From: Ruminococcaceae bacterium UBA6392
GTDB lineage: Bacteria > Bacillota > Clostridia > Oscillospirales > Acutalibacteraceae
Length of the DNA: 6,145 nt
NCBI GenBank assembly: GCA_002438685.1
Contig: DJQG01000160.1
Location: forward strand, 10,177 to 16,321
Direction of reading: 5' to 3'
How positions within the stretch are numbered: position 1 is the stretch's first letter; each line of letters starts with the position of its first letter. The notes below the pieces were generated by a model, which was not told where the DNA came from, ran no database searches, and worked only from the letters and a program-made list of their open reading frames with translations. The position numbers and the translations under genes are program-made. This document shows, piece after piece, positions 5,631-6,145 of the stretch.

Positions 5631-6145
5631 ATGGAAAACAATACCTTTGAATCCATAAAAATAGGTCTTGCATCTCCCGATAAGATCAGAAGCTGGTCTT
5701 ACGGCGAGGTCAAGAAGCCCGAAACCATCAATTACCGCACACTCAAGCCCGAAAAGGACGGACTGTTCTGCGAAAGGATATTCGGACCCCAGAAGGACTG
5801 GGAGTGCCACTGCGGCAAATATAAAAGAATCCGCTACAAGGGCAAGATATGCGAACGCTGCGGCGTTGAGATAACCCGCTCCAAGGTTCGCCGCGAGAGA
5901 ATGGGTCACATCGAGCTTGCAGCTCCCGTTTCCCACATCTGGTATTTCAAGGGAATACCCTCGAGAATGGGTCTTATCCTCGATATATCGCCGCGCAACC
6001 TTGAGAAAGTTCTCTACTTTGCGATGCATATCGTTATCGATCCCGGCACAACTGATCTTAAAAAGTATCAGGTTCTCGACGAGAAGGATTACGACGAGTA
6101 CCGCCTGATGTATGAGGACGATTTCAGGGCAGGCATGGGCGCCGA
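5631..6145 (+). CDS. rpoC: DNA-directed RNA polymerase beta' subunit, N-terminal 171 codons (runs off window)
   Basis: Translation from ATG gives MENNTFESIKIGLASPDKIR and continues without a stop to the window end. 'IGLASPDKIRSWSYGEVKKPETINYRT' is the conserved start of beta'. The zinc-binding element of the clamp follows at residues 59-80, CHCG...CERCGVE, with all four cysteines present (C59, C61, C74, C77). Next come 'RERMGHIELAAPVSHIWYFKG.PSRMG' and the bacterial clamp segment. The catalytic NADFDGD loop lies beyond the window. The beta' subunit joins beta to build the active site and holds the DNA clamp. AGGGG lies 10 nt upstream of the start, and the gene begins 45 nt after the rpoB stop, so it is the second gene of the rpoBC unit. 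Codon use matches rpoB. Confidence 0.97.
   Translation, partial: MENNTFESIKIGLASPDKIRSWSYGEVKKPETINYRTLKPEKDGLFCERIFGPQKDWECHCGKYKRIRYKGKICERCGVEITRSKVRRERMGHIELAAPVSHIWYFKGIPSRMGLILDISPRNLEKVLYFAMHIVIDPGTTDLKKYQVLDEKDYDEYRLMYEDDFRAGMGA

Noticed and set aside
5610..6029. 139-codon minus-strand frame over the start of rpoC
   Set aside because: Antisense to the highly conserved RpoC N-terminus, including its zinc-binding cysteines; a shadow frame.

Overview
This 6,145-base window (moderately GC-rich coding DNA with AT-rich promoter gaps and A/G-rich Shine-Dalgarno sites) looks like the chromosome of a Bacillota bacterium, most likely class Clostridia and possibly the Oscillospiraceae/Ruminococcaceae group. 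The evidence is a Gram-positive-type RpoB of about 1,257 residues without large lineage inserts, an RpoB N-terminus starting MLNVKPVKKG, and strong AGGAGG-like ribosome binding sites. The genus cannot be told from the sequence.

Layout. Left part, minus strand: the 5' portion of an Lrp/AsnC-family regulator gene (164 to 1, running off the window; TTG start) with its own promoter at 210-239. Upstream of it, a complete patatin-like phospholipase gene (1322 to 465) reads the same way. It has a near-consensus promoter (1358-1386) and a hairpin terminator (383-420) separating it from the regulator gene. Right part, plus strand: a strong consensus promoter (1544-1572), a structured 5' leader of roughly 230 nt with four hairpins, then rpoB (1812-5585), a 45-nt gap, and the first 171 codons of rpoC (5631 to the end).

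How the genes work together. rpoB and rpoC encode the beta and beta' subunits that form the RNA polymerase active centre, and they are co-transcribed here. The patatin and Lrp-type genes are divergent neighbours with no evident link to transcription. rplL (and so the usual rplJ-rplL-rpoB-rpoC order) is not directly upstream of rpoB. rpoBC therefore appears to run from its own promoter and leader.

Points most worth a second look: the rpoB leader, above all a 65-nt imperfect hairpin (1704-1768) with 25 of 28 positions paired and no bulges; the roughly 90-residue, strongly acidic RpoB C-terminal tail with two GDIF motifs exactly 30 residues apart; and the separation of rpoBC from rplJL. I saw no mobile element, CRISPR array, tRNA or rRNA, and no clear sign of a wholly new multi-gene system.
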